A stretch of 64,000 nucleotides of DNA, taken from positions 1-64,000 of the forward strand of contig QGVD01000003.1 of assembly GCA_003242685.1 (NCBI GenBank). The letters are read 5' to 3'. The DNA comes from Pseudomonadota bacterium. GTDB taxonomy: Bacteria; Pseudomonadota; Gammaproteobacteria; Steroidobacterales; Steroidobacteraceae. Below are positions 17,472 to 28,885 of this stretch, piece after piece. The notes beneath the pieces were generated by a model that was given only the letters and a program-made list of their open reading frames with translations, was not told the origin of the DNA and ran no database searches. The first letter of the stretch is position 1. Every line of letters starts with the position of its first letter. Made by a program: the position numbers and the translations under genes.

Positions 17472-19859
17472 TCAGTCGGCCGGTTCGAGCGTCAGGCGAT
17501 GGCGTGCCGGGCCGGGCAGGAATGGCAGCGGACGCCCCTCCGCCCACTCCCTGAATCCGGCACGGTAGAAGCGCGACAGCGGATGCCCGCTCTGCCCGCC
17601 GGCGATGTGCAGATAGCCTTCGGCCTCGCGGCCGGGCGCGACCGCGAAGCGCTCCGAGGCGCCGAACGCACCGTCCTGCACGCGCGGCATGTCGTGATCG
17701 CCCGCGAGCGGCATCGGCGGCATGTCGAGGAGCCGCGACGCGAAGGGCAGCGCGCTCGACAGCGGGTGGCGGACGTGCACGCGATTGCGTTCGCCCCAGG
17801 TACACGCGGTGAGCGCACCGCAGCTCGCACGCAGCTCGCTGGCCGTGGCGTCGATGCGCTCGAGCAGGAACGCCCGCCAGCTCTCGAATGCATCGGAAAG
17901 CAGATGCTCCGGCCGTTCGCTCACCAGACGCCACAGCGGTCCTTCGAACTGCGGCGGCGGTCGCTTGCCCGCAGGGTCGATCGCGAGCGCCTCGAGGAAC
18001 ATGTCCCACACGGCGCGCTCCGTCAGGGTCCTGAACGTCCACACGACGCGGTAGCTGACGGACTCCGGCATCGCCCGCGCGTCCCACTGCAGCGCGAGCT
18101 TCCTCACATCCGCCCGCTCCGGCCGCTCGCGCAGCGCCGCCTCGTCGAGCAGCTCGATCATCAGCTGCTGCCAGCGTCCGAGGAACTCCGCGCGGTCGTC
18201 TAGCTGGATGCGGAGCATGTCCGCAGGCGTCGCGCTGTCGCCGAGAGCGAGCAGACCGTCGCGGATCTGCCGTGCGCGCGCGCCGAGATCGTAGCCGGCA
18301 CCGACCAGCGTCTCGTCCGCACCGATCGCGCGCTGATGCGCGGAATCGTCGCTCATGAGCGCATTGGCGGACCACAACCGCCCCACGGCTGGATCGACGA
18401 TGCGCGGATGATCGGCGGCATCCGTCCACGCGGACACGTCGGCGTTCCGGTCCGGACCGTTCTCACGCGGAATGCGTCCGAAGATGGTCCACGCGATGCG
18501 TCCCGCGCGGTCGCCGACGATCGCGTTCTGATGGGGAATGCCGATCCCGGGTGCGAGCGCGAGCGCCTGCTCGACGGACTGCGCGCGCTCGAGCGCGAGA
18601 ATGCCGAAGTTCGTCGCAGCGGGATCGAGCGCCAGCCACTGCGCGAACCAGCAGTGAATACCGTCGGATTCGCGATCGACGAGGACACCGTAGGGGCCTT
18701 CGAGGACGTCGAGCGAGACGTCCGCTCCACCCTTCACACGGATCGTTTCGATGGTGCGCGACATACCGAGCGACGGCGCTTCCGCCTCCTCACAACGGAC
18801 GCGCACGACGTCCGCCCAGTCGCCGTAACTGTTGGTGAAGGCCCAGGCGATGTGACCGTTGGAGCCCGCGACGAGCGCGGGAGCGCCGGCGAGCGTAAGG
18901 CCGTTGAGATCGAGCTTCGTGCCGCCCGCGTCCGCGAGCTGCAACCGCGCGCGGTACCACGTCGCGGGCACGCGCAGGCGCAGGTGCATGTCGCTCGCGA
19001 CGAGCGCCGCACCGCCTCCGGCGAGACGACCGGCGACTGCCCACGCATTGCTCCCCGCGGCGGCCTCGGCCGGCAGGGAGGAAACTTCCGGTTCGCGCGA
19101 CAGCGGAGCACGCAGATCGAGCTCCGTCGGCTCGGGCAATGGAGGCGGCACGAGGCGATCGGTCGAGTCGCCGCTTCCGAGCACGACGTTCGGCGTATCC
19201 CATTCGGTGCTGGCGGGATAGAGGAACGCCGTCAGACACTTCCACCCGTCACCGCACTCTGCGCCCGGCGAGCGCGCATTGATCTCCCGCCGCAGCCGGT
19301 CGCGTCCCAGATCCGCGTACTGCAGATCCCACCACATCGCGTACACGACGAGCACGGTGTCCTCAGGACGCCAGGGCTCGGGCGGCGCACCCAGAATCCA
19401 GTATTCCCAGGGACGGGAACGCAGGCTCTCGAGCGCGGCGTTCACGCCGCGCGCGTACGCCTCCACGATGGCGCGCTGCTCGGGCGTGGCTTCCTCCAGC
19501 ACCCTTCGCGCGCGGGCGCGGAAGCGGAACGTGCGCGCCGCACGGTCGTGATCGAGCGCGGCGGCGCCGAAGAGATCCGCGAGCTCGCCGGCGGCGAGCC
19601 GGCGCGAGAGGTCCATCTGGAAGAAGCGATCCTGTCCGTGCACGAAGCCCGTGCCGAACGCGAGATCGGTGCGTGTTCGCGCACGGATCGTGGGAATGCC
19701 CAGCGCATCGCGCTCGATGGCGATCGGAGCGCGGATGCCACTGAGCCCGCGCGTGCCGTCGAGCTGCGGGAGTGAGCCGGCGAGGAGCACGAACGCCGCC
19801 GCGAGCGGCAGCGAGAGCAGCACCGCGAGAACGAGGATCAGCCTTCCGACCCGGCGCAC
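17472..19859 (-). CDS. Penicillin acylase family Ntn-hydrolase
   Basis: 795 residues, the usual precursor length. An N-terminal hydrophobic segment (residues ~6-28) suggests export. The alpha-chain begin IAIERDALGIPTIRA and GFVHGQDRFFQMDLSRR are family marks. The autocatalytic nucleophile is Ser270 in GSNAWAVAG, which becomes the beta-chain N-terminus after self-cleavage. Relatives hydrolyse amide bonds of penicillins, cephalosporins or N-acyl-homoserine lactones (PvdQ, QuiP); the substrate cannot be read here. It lies 20 nt downstream of pyk, on the same strand, and looks co-transcribed with the glycolytic genes. Confidence 0.92.
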   Translation of the reverse strand: MRRVGRLILVLAVLLSLPLAAAFVLLAGSLPQLDGTRGLSGIRAPIAIERDALGIPTIRARTRTDLAFGTGFVHGQDRFFQMDLSRRLAAGELADLFGAAALDHDRAARTFRFRARARRVLEEATPEQRAIVEAYARGVNAALESLRSRPWEYWILGAPPEPWRPEDTVLVVYAMWWDLQYADLGRDRLRREINARSPGAECGDGWKCLTAFLYPASTEWDTPNVVLGSGDSTDRLVPPPLPEPTELDLRAPLSREPEVSSLPAEAAAGSNAWAVAGRLAGGGAALVASDMHLRLRVPATWYRARLQLADAGGTKLDLNGLTLAGAPALVAGSNGHIAWAFTNSYGDWADVVRVRCEEAEAPSLGMSRTIETIRVKGGADVSLDVLEGPYGVLVDRESDGIHCWFAQWLALDPAATNFGILALERAQSVEQALALAPGIGIPHQNAIVGDRAGRIAWTIFGRIPRENGPDRNADVSAWTDAADHPRIVDPAVGRLWSANALMSDDSAHQRAIGADETLVGAGYDLGARARQIRDGLLALGDSATPADMLRIQLDDRAEFLGRWQQLMIELLDEAALRERPERADVRKLALQWDARAMPESVSYRVVWTFRTLTERAVWDMFLEALAIDPAGKRPPPQFEGPLWRLVSERPEHLLSDAFESWRAFLLERIDATASELRASCGALTACTWGERNRVHVRHPLSSALPFASRLLDMPPMPLAGDHDMPRVQDGAFGASERFAVAPGREAEGYLHIAGGQSGHPLSRFYRAGFREWAEGRPLPFLPGPARHRLTLEPAD

Positions 19860-19879
19860 CCGCAGCGCTCCCGATGCGC

Positions 19880-21316
19880 TCAGTGCCGCCGGACTTCGAG
19901 GATGAGCATCGAGTTCGTGGCGCCCTGCACGCCGGACAGCTCGCCCTTGGTGAGGATCACGAGATCACCCTCGGTCACGAGATTGAGCTCGAGAAGGCGC
20001 GCGAAGATCGCGGAGTAGAGACGGGCCGAGGTGTCGGCGCCGATCACATCGAAGCTCACCGGATACACGCCGCGGTAGAGCGTCACGCGCCGGCTCGTGG
20101 CTTCGTGCCGCGTGAAGGCGTAGATCGGAATGTCCGAGCGGATGCGCGACATCCAGAGCGGCGTCGCGCCGGACTCGGTCAGCGCGACGATCGCGCGCAC
20201 CTTCATGTGATTGGCCGTGTACATCACGGCCATCGCGATCGCCTCTTCCGTGCCGCGGAACTGTCCTTCCACGCGATGGCGCGTGCGGCTGTGCGAGAGC
20301 TGGTACTTCTCGGCGCCGACGATCACCTGCGCCATGGCCTCGACCGCCTTCACGGGATAGCGGCCCGTCGCCGTTTCCGCCGAGAGCATCACCGCGTCGG
20401 TACCGTCCATCACGGCGTTCGCGACGTCGCTCACCTCGGCGCGCGTGGGCACAGGGCTCTGGATCATCGACTCCATCATCTGCGTCGCGGTGATGACCAC
20501 GCGGTTCCTGGCGCGCGACTGATGGATGATGGTCTTCTGCAGACCCGTGAGCTCGGCGTAGCCCATCTCGACGGCGAGATCGCCGCGGGCGACCATGATC
20601 ACGTCCGCGGCCTCGATGATGCCGGAGAGATTCGTCACCGCCTCGTGGCGCTCGATCTTCGCGACGATGCGCGGATCGCCGCCCCACTGACGAGCGAGCT
20701 GACGCGCCTGCTCCACGTCCTTCGCGTCGCGCGCGAAGGAGACCGCGATGTAGTCGATGCCCTGCTCCGCGGCGAAACGGATGTCGTCGAGATCCTTCGG
20801 AGTGAGCGCCGGCGCGGAGATGCCGCCGCCCTGGCGGTTGAGTCCCTTGCGATCGGAGAGCTCGCCGCCGACACGCACCCGGCACTCGATGCACGTGCCC
20901 TTGACGGCTTCCACGTCGAGCACGATCTGTCCGTCCGCGAGCAGCAGCACGTCGCCCGGTGCGACGTCGCGAGGCAGATCGGCGTACGCGACGCCGACCG
21001 CTTCCTCCGTCCCGGCCCTGGGATCGAGACTCGTGTCGAGGGTGAAGCGCGCGCCTTCCTTCAGCATGACGCGCCCCTCGCGGAAGCTCTCGATGCGGAT
21101 CTTGGGACCGCCGAGATCGAGCAGCACGCCGATGGGCTTGCCTGCGCGGCGGGATGCCTCGCGCACCAGCTCGAGCCTGCGTGCGAGATCTTCGCGAGTG
21201 CCGTGCGAGGCGTTGAGACGCGCGACGTCCATGCCCGCGCGCATCATCTGAGTGAGGACCTCGACGTCGTCCGTCGCAGGCCCCATCGTCGCGACGATCT
21301 TGGTGCGCTTGAGCAT
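19880..21316 (-). CDS. pyk: Pyruvate kinase
   Basis: 478 residues. It makes pyruvate and ATP from phosphoenolpyruvate. The start is KIVATMGPATDD, the active-site stretch is VSFARDAKDVEQ, metal and PEP ligands are in MVARGDLAVEMG, and TATQMMESMI is the signature. The B-domain is present (residues ~70-170). It follows pgk by 20 nt and precedes the acylase by 20 nt, in the run tkt-gapA-pgk-pyk. Confidence 0.97.
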   Translation of the reverse strand: MLKRTKIVATMGPATDDVEVLTQMMRAGMDVARLNASHGTREDLARRLELVREASRRAGKPIGVLLDLGGPKIRIESFREGRVMLKEGARFTLDTSLDPRAGTEEAVGVAYADLPRDVAPGDVLLLADGQIVLDVEAVKGTCIECRVRVGGELSDRKGLNRQGGGISAPALTPKDLDDIRFAAEQGIDYIAVSFARDAKDVEQARQLARQWGGDPRIVAKIERHEAVTNLSGIIEAADVIMVARGDLAVEMGYAELTGLQKTIIHQSRARNRVVITATQMMESMIQSPVPTRAEVSDVANAVMDGTDAVMLSAETATGRYPVKAVEAMAQVIVGAEKYQLSHSRTRHRVEGQFRGTEEAIAMAVMYTANHMKVRAIVALTESGATPLWMSRIRSDIPIYAFTRHEATSRRVTLYRGVYPVSFDVIGADTSARLYSAIFARLLELNLVTEGDLVILTKGELSGVQGATNSMLILEVRRH

Positions 21317-21336
21317 GACCCGCCCGAGCGGACCTC

Positions 21337-22515
21337 CTACCCGGCCGCGCGCGCTTCGAGCACCGCGACCGCCGGCAGGGTCTTGCCTTCGACGAACTCG
21401 AGGAACGCCCCGCCGCCGGTGGAGATGTAGGAGATCCCGTCCGCGACGCCGTACTTCTCGATCGCCGCCAGCGTGTCGCCGCCGCCGGCCAGCGAGAACG
21501 CCTTGCTGCGCGCGATGGCGTTGGCGATGGCGCGCGTGCCTTCACCGAACTGGTCGTACTCGAACACGCCCACCGGGCCGTTCCAGATGATCGTGCCGGC
21601 GGTCTGCAGCATCGCGCTGAAGCGCTCGGCCGTGTCGGGGCCGATGTCGAGGATCATCTCGGCCGGGCCGACGTCGTGGATGGAGCGCACGTCCGCGTGC
21701 GCCGTGGCCGCGATCTCGCGCGCGACCACCACGTCGGTGGGCAGCGGGATCTCCGCACCGCGGCTCCGCGCCTGCTCCATCAGGCGCCGCGCGATGTCGA
21801 GCATGTCCGCTTCGTACAGCGACTTGCCGACGTTCACGCCGGTGGCGGCGAGGAAGGTGTTGGCGATGCCGCCACCCACGATGAGCTTGTCGACCTTGGC
21901 GAGCAGCGCCTCGAGCACGGTGAGCTTGGTCGAGACCTTGGAACCCGCGACGATCGCCACCAGCGGCCGCGCGGGTTTCTCGAGCGCGCGCTCGAGAGCC
22001 TCGAGCTCACTCACGAGGAGCGGCCCCGCGCAGGCGACCTTCGCGAAGCGTGCGACGCCGTGCGTGCTCGCTTCCGCACGGTGAGCGGTGCCGAACGCAT
22101 CCATCACGAACACGTCGCACAGCGCCGCCATGCGGCGTGCGAGCTCCTCGTCGTCCTTCTTCTCGCCCTTGTTGAAGCGGACGTTCTCGCACAGCACCGC
22201 CTCGCCAGGCGCACAGTCGACGCCGTCGATCCAGTCCCTGCGCAGCGGAACGGGCTTGCCGAGCAGTTCCGAAAGACGCGCGGCGACGGGCGCGAGCGAG
22301 AACTGCTCGTCGTACTCGCCCTCCTTCGGACGGCCGAGGTGCGACACGATGAACACCTTCGCACCCGCGTCCATCGCGTGCCTGATGGTGGGGATTGCGG
22401 CGCGGATGCGCGCATCGCTCGTCACCACGCCGTCGTGCACGGGCACGTTGAGATCCTCGCGGATCAGCACGCGCTTGCCCGCGAGGTCGAGATCGGTCAT
22501 GCGCAGCACTTTCAT
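21337..22515 (-). CDS. pgk: Phosphoglycerate kinase
   Basis: 392 residues, canonical bacterial length. It transfers phosphate from 1,3-bisphosphoglycerate to ADP. Substrate-binding segments are REDLNVPVHDG and VSHLGRPKEGE at the N-terminus; GGGDTLAAIEKYG and STGGGAFLEFVEGK are the C-terminal nucleotide-domain motifs. It lies 18 nt downstream of gapA, so co-transcription is very likely. Confidence 0.98.
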   Translation of the reverse strand: MKVLRMTDLDLAGKRVLIREDLNVPVHDGVVTSDARIRAAIPTIRHAMDAGAKVFIVSHLGRPKEGEYDEQFSLAPVAARLSELLGKPVPLRRDWIDGVDCAPGEAVLCENVRFNKGEKKDDEELARRMAALCDVFVMDAFGTAHRAEASTHGVARFAKVACAGPLLVSELEALERALEKPARPLVAIVAGSKVSTKLTVLEALLAKVDKLIVGGGIANTFLAATGVNVGKSLYEADMLDIARRLMEQARSRGAEIPLPTDVVVAREIAATAHADVRSIHDVGPAEMILDIGPDTAERFSAMLQTAGTIIWNGPVGVFEYDQFGEGTRAIANAIARSKAFSLAGGGDTLAAIEKYGVADGISYISTGGGAFLEFVEGKTLPAVAVLEARAAG

Positions 22516-22533
22516 CGCCGGCAGACCTCTCGC

Positions 22534-23547
22534 TCAGCGGGCCTTGGACAGGGCGACCGTCGTATCGAGCATGCGGTTCGAGAAGCCCCACTCGTTGTCG
22601 TACCAGGCGCACACCTTGACGAGCGTGCCGCCCAGCACCTTGGTGAGCGTCGCGTCGAAGACCGCCGAGTGCGGATCGTGGTTGAAGTCGACCGAGACGA
22701 GCGGCTCGGTGTTGTACGCGATGATGCCCTTCATCGGACCGGCCGCCGCCTCCTGCATGATGCGGTTGATCTCCTCGACGTTCGTCTCGCGCTTCGCGGT
22801 GAAGCTGAGGTCGACGAGCGAGACGTTGATCGTCGGGACGCGGATCGCGAAGCCGTCGAGCTTGCCGTTGAGCTCCGGCAGCACCAGGCCGACGGCCGCG
22901 GCGGCGCCCGTCTTGGTCGGGATCTGCGACATCGTCGCCGCGCGGGCCCGGCGCAGATCCTTGTGGTAAACGTCGGTGAGCACCTGATCGTTCGTGTACG
23001 CGTGGATCGTCGTCATCACGCCGGCGACGATGCCGATCTTCTCGTGCAGCACCTTCGCGACGGGCGCGAGGCAGTTGGTCGTGCACGAGGCGTTCGAGAT
23101 CACGGTGTGGCTCGCCTTGAGCACGTCGTGGTTGACGCCGTAGACGACCGTGGCGTCCACGTCCTTGTCGCCGGGCGCGGAGATCACGACCTTCTTCGCG
23201 CCTCCGGTCAGGTGGGCCTGCGCCTTGGCCTTGCTGGTGAAGAGGCCCGTGCATTCGAGCACGATCTCCACGCCGAGATCGCCCCAGGGGAGCTTGGCCG
23301 GATCGCGCTCGGCGAGCACGCGGATGCGGTCGCCGTTCACGATCATGTAATCGCCTTCGACCTTCACCTCGCCGGGGAACTTGCCATGCGCCGTGTCGTA
23401 GCGCGTCAGGTGTGCATTCGTCTTCGCATCGCCGAGATCGTTGATCGCCACGATCTGGATCTCGCCGTTGCGCTTGCTCTCGTACAGCGCGCGCAGAATG
23501 TTGCGTCCGATGCGGCCGTACCCGTTGATGCCCACCTTGATGGCCAT
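22534..23547 (-). CDS. gapA: Glyceraldehyde-3-phosphate dehydrogenase
   Basis: 337 residues. The NAD-binding start is KVGINGYGRIGRNILRAL; the catalytic cysteine lies in SNASCTTNCLAPVAKVLHE. It oxidatively phosphorylates glyceraldehyde 3-phosphate. An Asp at the end of the second beta strand (VAINDLGD) favours NAD+ over NADP+. It lies 29 nt downstream of tkt, whose product also yields its substrate. Confidence 0.98.
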   Translation of the reverse strand: MAIKVGINGYGRIGRNILRALYESKRNGEIQIVAINDLGDAKTNAHLTRYDTAHGKFPGEVKVEGDYMIVNGDRIRVLAERDPAKLPWGDLGVEIVLECTGLFTSKAKAQAHLTGGAKKVVISAPGDKDVDATVVYGVNHDVLKASHTVISNASCTTNCLAPVAKVLHEKIGIVAGVMTTIHAYTNDQVLTDVYHKDLRRARAATMSQIPTKTGAAAAVGLVLPELNGKLDGFAIRVPTINVSLVDLSFTAKRETNVEEINRIMQEAAAGPMKGIIAYNTEPLVSVDFNHDPHSAVFDATLTKVLGGTLVKVCAWYDNEWGFSNRMLDTTVALSKAR

Positions 23548-23576
23548 GATTGCGTGTCCTCTCGAGTGTGTTCCGA

Positions 23577-25577
23577 TCAGCTCTTCAGCAGCTCTTCGAT
23601 CTCGCGTCTGACATTATCGGCCGTGAAACCGAAGTGTGAAAACAGGTCGGCGGCCTTGCCCGAGGCGCCGAAACGGTCGATGCCGAGCACTCGACCCTCG
23701 CTTCCGACATAACGCCACCACGAAAGGGTCGCGGCCGCCTCCACGGCGAGCCGGCGCCTCACTGCGCGCGGCAGCACGCTCTCGCGGTACGCCTCGTCCT
23801 GCGCGTCGAACACGTCGGTCGACGGCATGGAGACGAGCCGCACGCGCCGGCCGCCCGCGTTGAGCGCCTGCACCGCCTGCGCGGCGATGCCGACTTCGGA
23901 ACCGGTCGCGATCACGATGCACTCGGGCGTGCCTTCGCAGTCGATGAGCACGTAGCCGCCGCGGCGGATCGCCGCGCGCTGCTCTGCAGTACGCGGCTGC
24001 TGCGGGACCGCCTGACGCGTGAGCGCGAGACAGGTCGGTCCGTTGCGGCGCTCGATCGCCGCGATCCACGCGACGGCCGTCTCGGTCGCGTCGCACGGCC
24101 GCCAGACGCTCATGTTCGGCATGGTGCGCAGCGAAGCGAGGTGCTCGATCGGCTGGTGCGTGGGGCCGTCCTCGCCGAGCCCGATCGAGTCGTGCGTCAG
24201 GACCAGGATCACCCGCTGATGCATCAACGCCGCGAGCCGGATGGCGTTCCGCGCGTAGTCGGAGAAAACGAGGAACGTGCCGCCGTAGGGAATGAAGCCG
24301 CCGTGCAGCGCGAGTCCGTTCATGATGGCCGTCATGCCGAACTCGCGCACGCCGTAGTAGATGTAGCTGCCCGAGGCGTCCTCGGCGGTGACCGCCTTTG
24401 CACCTTTCTGGAGCGTGTTGTTCGATCCGGTGAGGTCGGCCGAACCGCCGACGAGCTCGGGAAGCGACGGACCGATCGCATTGAGCACGGCCTGCGACGA
24501 CTGACGCGTCGCCTGAGGCGCGCTCTGCTCCGCCGCAACCGCGAGCGCGCGATCCACGGCGTCGCGCCACTCGTCGGGCAGTTCGCCGCGCATGCGCCGC
24601 TCGAACTCCGCAGCGAGATCCGGATGCGCCTTGCGGTAGCGCTCGAACATCTCCCGCCACGCACCTTCCGCGGCGGCGCCCTGCTCGCGCCGGTCCCACT
24701 CGCGGCGTATTTCCTCGGGGATCTCGAACGGCTCGTACGGCCAGCCGATCGCCGCGCGCGTCGCCGCCACTTCGTCGGCGCCGAGCGGCTCACCGTGCGT
24801 CGACTTGGTGCCCTGCTTGTTCGGCGCGCCCCAGCCGATGATCGTCTTGCAGCAGATGAGCGACGGACGATCCTTCACGTCGCGCGCCGCACGGATGGCG
24901 GCTGCGATCGCGTCCGAATCGTGCCCGTCGACGTTCGGCACCACGTGCCAGCCGTAGGCCTCGAAACGCTTCGGCGTGTCGTCGGTGAACCAGCCCTCGA
25001 CCTTGCCGTCGATCGAGATGCCGTTGTCGTCGTAGAAGCAGATGAGCTTGCCGAGGCCGAGCGTACCGGCGAGCGAGCACGCCTCGTGCGAAATGCCCTC
25101 CATCATGCAGCCGTCGCCGAGGAAGACGTAGGTGTAGTGATCGACGACGTCGAACCCGGGCCGGTTGAAGCGTGCCGCGAGCATCCGCTCCGCGAGCGCC
25201 ATGCCCACCGCGTTCGCGAGACCCTGTCCGAGCGGACCGGTCGTCGTCTCGATGCCGACCTCGGGCTCGTGCTCCGGGTGGCCCGCGGTGCGCGCTCCGA
25301 GCTGCCGGAAATTGCGCAGCTCGTCGAGCGTGAGCGGATAACCGGTGAGATACAGCACCGAGTAGAGCAGCATCGAAGCGTGGCCGTTCGAGAGGACGAA
25401 GCGGTCACGATTCGGCCACAGGGGATTGCCCGGGTTATGTCTCAGGAAATCCCTCCACAGCACTTCCGCGATATCGGCCATTCCCATGGGGGCGCCAGGG
25501 TGACCGGAAGCGGCGCGTTGGACGGCATCCATTGACAGGGCGCGGATGGCGTTGGCGAGCTGTCGGCGTGTGGTCAT
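23577..25577 (-). CDS. tkt: Transketolase
   Basis: 666 residues, standard length. A thiamine-diphosphate enzyme of the non-oxidative pentose phosphate pathway. Motifs are SGHPGAPMGMADIAEVLW near the N-terminus, the thiamine-binding GDGCMMEGISHEACSLAG, and DSIGLGEDGPTHQPIEHLAS in the pyrimidine domain. The frame is open 62 codons further upstream, but that would run into the metK start. ATG 25577 begins at the conserved TRRQLANAIRALSMD. It is the first gene of the minus-strand carbon-metabolism run and is divergent from metK. Confidence 0.96.
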   Translation of the reverse strand: MTTRRQLANAIRALSMDAVQRAASGHPGAPMGMADIAEVLWRDFLRHNPGNPLWPNRDRFVLSNGHASMLLYSVLYLTGYPLTLDELRNFRQLGARTAGHPEHEPEVGIETTTGPLGQGLANAVGMALAERMLAARFNRPGFDVVDHYTYVFLGDGCMMEGISHEACSLAGTLGLGKLICFYDDNGISIDGKVEGWFTDDTPKRFEAYGWHVVPNVDGHDSDAIAAAIRAARDVKDRPSLICCKTIIGWGAPNKQGTKSTHGEPLGADEVAATRAAIGWPYEPFEIPEEIRREWDRREQGAAAEGAWREMFERYRKAHPDLAAEFERRMRGELPDEWRDAVDRALAVAAEQSAPQATRQSSQAVLNAIGPSLPELVGGSADLTGSNNTLQKGAKAVTAEDASGSYIYYGVREFGMTAIMNGLALHGGFIPYGGTFLVFSDYARNAIRLAALMHQRVILVLTHDSIGLGEDGPTHQPIEHLASLRTMPNMSVWRPCDATETAVAWIAAIERRNGPTCLALTRQAVPQQPRTAEQRAAIRRGGYVLIDCEGTPECIVIATGSEVGIAAQAVQALNAGGRRVRLVSMPSTDVFDAQDEAYRESVLPRAVRRRLAVEAAATLSWWRYVGSEGRVLGIDRFGASGKAADLFSHFGFTADNVRREIEELLKS

Positions 25578-25695
25578 TGCGTCGGATTGAACAGCCTGAA
25601 GAGGCGGGCGCGGAGAGCCGTGCATTGTCCAATAGACGGCGCGACGCATCAATCGAGCCCGCGGCCGGGTCCGCCCATCCCGCGGCAGTGACGGG

Positions 25696-25701
25696 TATAC
25701 T
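25696..25701 (+). promoter_or_regulatory. Candidate -10 box of metK
   Basis: TATACT matches the sigma-70 -10 consensus at five of six bases and lies 39 nt before the metK ATG in the 163-nt metK/tkt divergent region. No convincing -35 box is seen. I found no SAM riboswitch motif in this leader. Confidence 0.4.
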
Positions 25702-25740
25702 TCCCGGTCTGCATCCTCCAATCCACAACGGAAAATCCGA

Positions 25741-26919
<1,179 letters not shown>

Positions 26920-26940
26920 AGGCGTATGAATTGAGGGAGC

Positions 26941-26960
26941 GGCCGCGCGAACGCGCGGCC
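26941..26960 (+). terminator. GC-rich hairpin just after metK
   Basis: GGCCGCGC (26941-26948) pairs with GCGCGGCC (26953-26960) around a GAAC loop, 21 nt after the metK stop. No T-run follows, so it could be a weak terminator or an mRNA 3'-end stabiliser. Confidence 0.35.
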
Positions 26961-27012
26961 TCACTCGCCCGGTGTGCGGTCATGGATGGCCTTGCGCACC
27001 GGAGGATGCGCC

Positions 27013-27097
27013 CTGCTGAGGAGCGCTGCGACGGACGGCGGGACATCCGCCGGGCCGCCAGGCTCAGCAGGGGAACGCGGGACGTAACGGCGCTCAC
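27013..27097 (+). ncRNA. S-adenosylhomocysteine (SAH) riboswitch controlling ahcY
   Basis: The element has the layout of the known SAH riboswitch. Outer helix P1: CTGCTGAG (27013-27020) pairs perfectly with CTCAGCAG (27063-27070). The conserved core GAGCGCTGC (27021-27029) follows P1 immediately. A variable hairpin CGGCGG/CCGCCG lies near 27036-27053. The 3' strand AACGGCGCTCAC (27086-27097) can form the pseudoknot, GCGCTC (27090-27095) pairing with GAGCGC (27021-27026). It ends 30 nt before ahcY, whose product degrades SAH, so it is expected to turn ahcY on when SAH accumulates. The ribosome site GGAG (27113-27116) lies between it and the ATG. Confidence 0.9.
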
Positions 27098-27127
27098 AAC
27101 GACTGCACAGTTGGAGCACATACGCAC

Positions 27128-28555
<1,428 letters not shown>

Positions 28556-28885
28556 AGCGGTCCTTCCGCGCTTCGCATTCGCGAGGCACCCTCTCCCCGC
28601 TTCCGCGGGGAGAGGGTCGGCGCGGAGATTCTGTCGTCAGACACCGACACCGGACGCGGTCACTGTGCCGCGTGCCGGAATTCACATCCGCCGCATTATG
28701 TGCTGCCGCGAACGAGACGCGGTTCCGTTCGCGGCCCGTCGCGCCGCCTTCCGCTTGATTCAGTTCACCCCGTAGGCGCGCCGCGGTCTGTTAGCATTCC
28801 CTTCGCGCTGCGCGGCTTTGGCTCAGGGAACTCGAGCTGCACAGTGCCGTTCCAATCACCGACAGAGGGCGACGGCCTGCTGAAC
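28556..28885. other. 330-nt spacer between ahcY and cpdA
   Basis: No convincing gene on either strand. It holds the strong hairpin listed separately and a second hairpin with 10-bp arms, GCCGCGAACG (28705-28714) and CGTTCGCGGC (28726-28735), with an 11-nt loop. The remaining part must carry the cpdA promoter, but I cannot point to clear -35/-10 boxes. Confidence 0.5.
28589..28616 (+). terminator. Perfect 12-bp hairpin after ahcY
   Basis: Arms 28589-28600 and 28605-28616 with a TTCC loop, 34 nt after the ahcY stop. There is no T-run, but the stem is strong. The core CTCCCCGCTTCCGCGGGGAG is nearly the same as in the hairpin at 15265-15299. Confidence 0.6.

Noticed and set aside
19772..21430. 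Plus-strand open frame of about 550 codons opposite pyk
   Set aside because: Antisense shadow of a conserved gene; no recognisable motif.
25578..25740. SAM riboswitch upstream of metK
   Set aside because: I saw no conserved SAM-I, SAM-II or SAM/SAH core; only a -10 box is visible.
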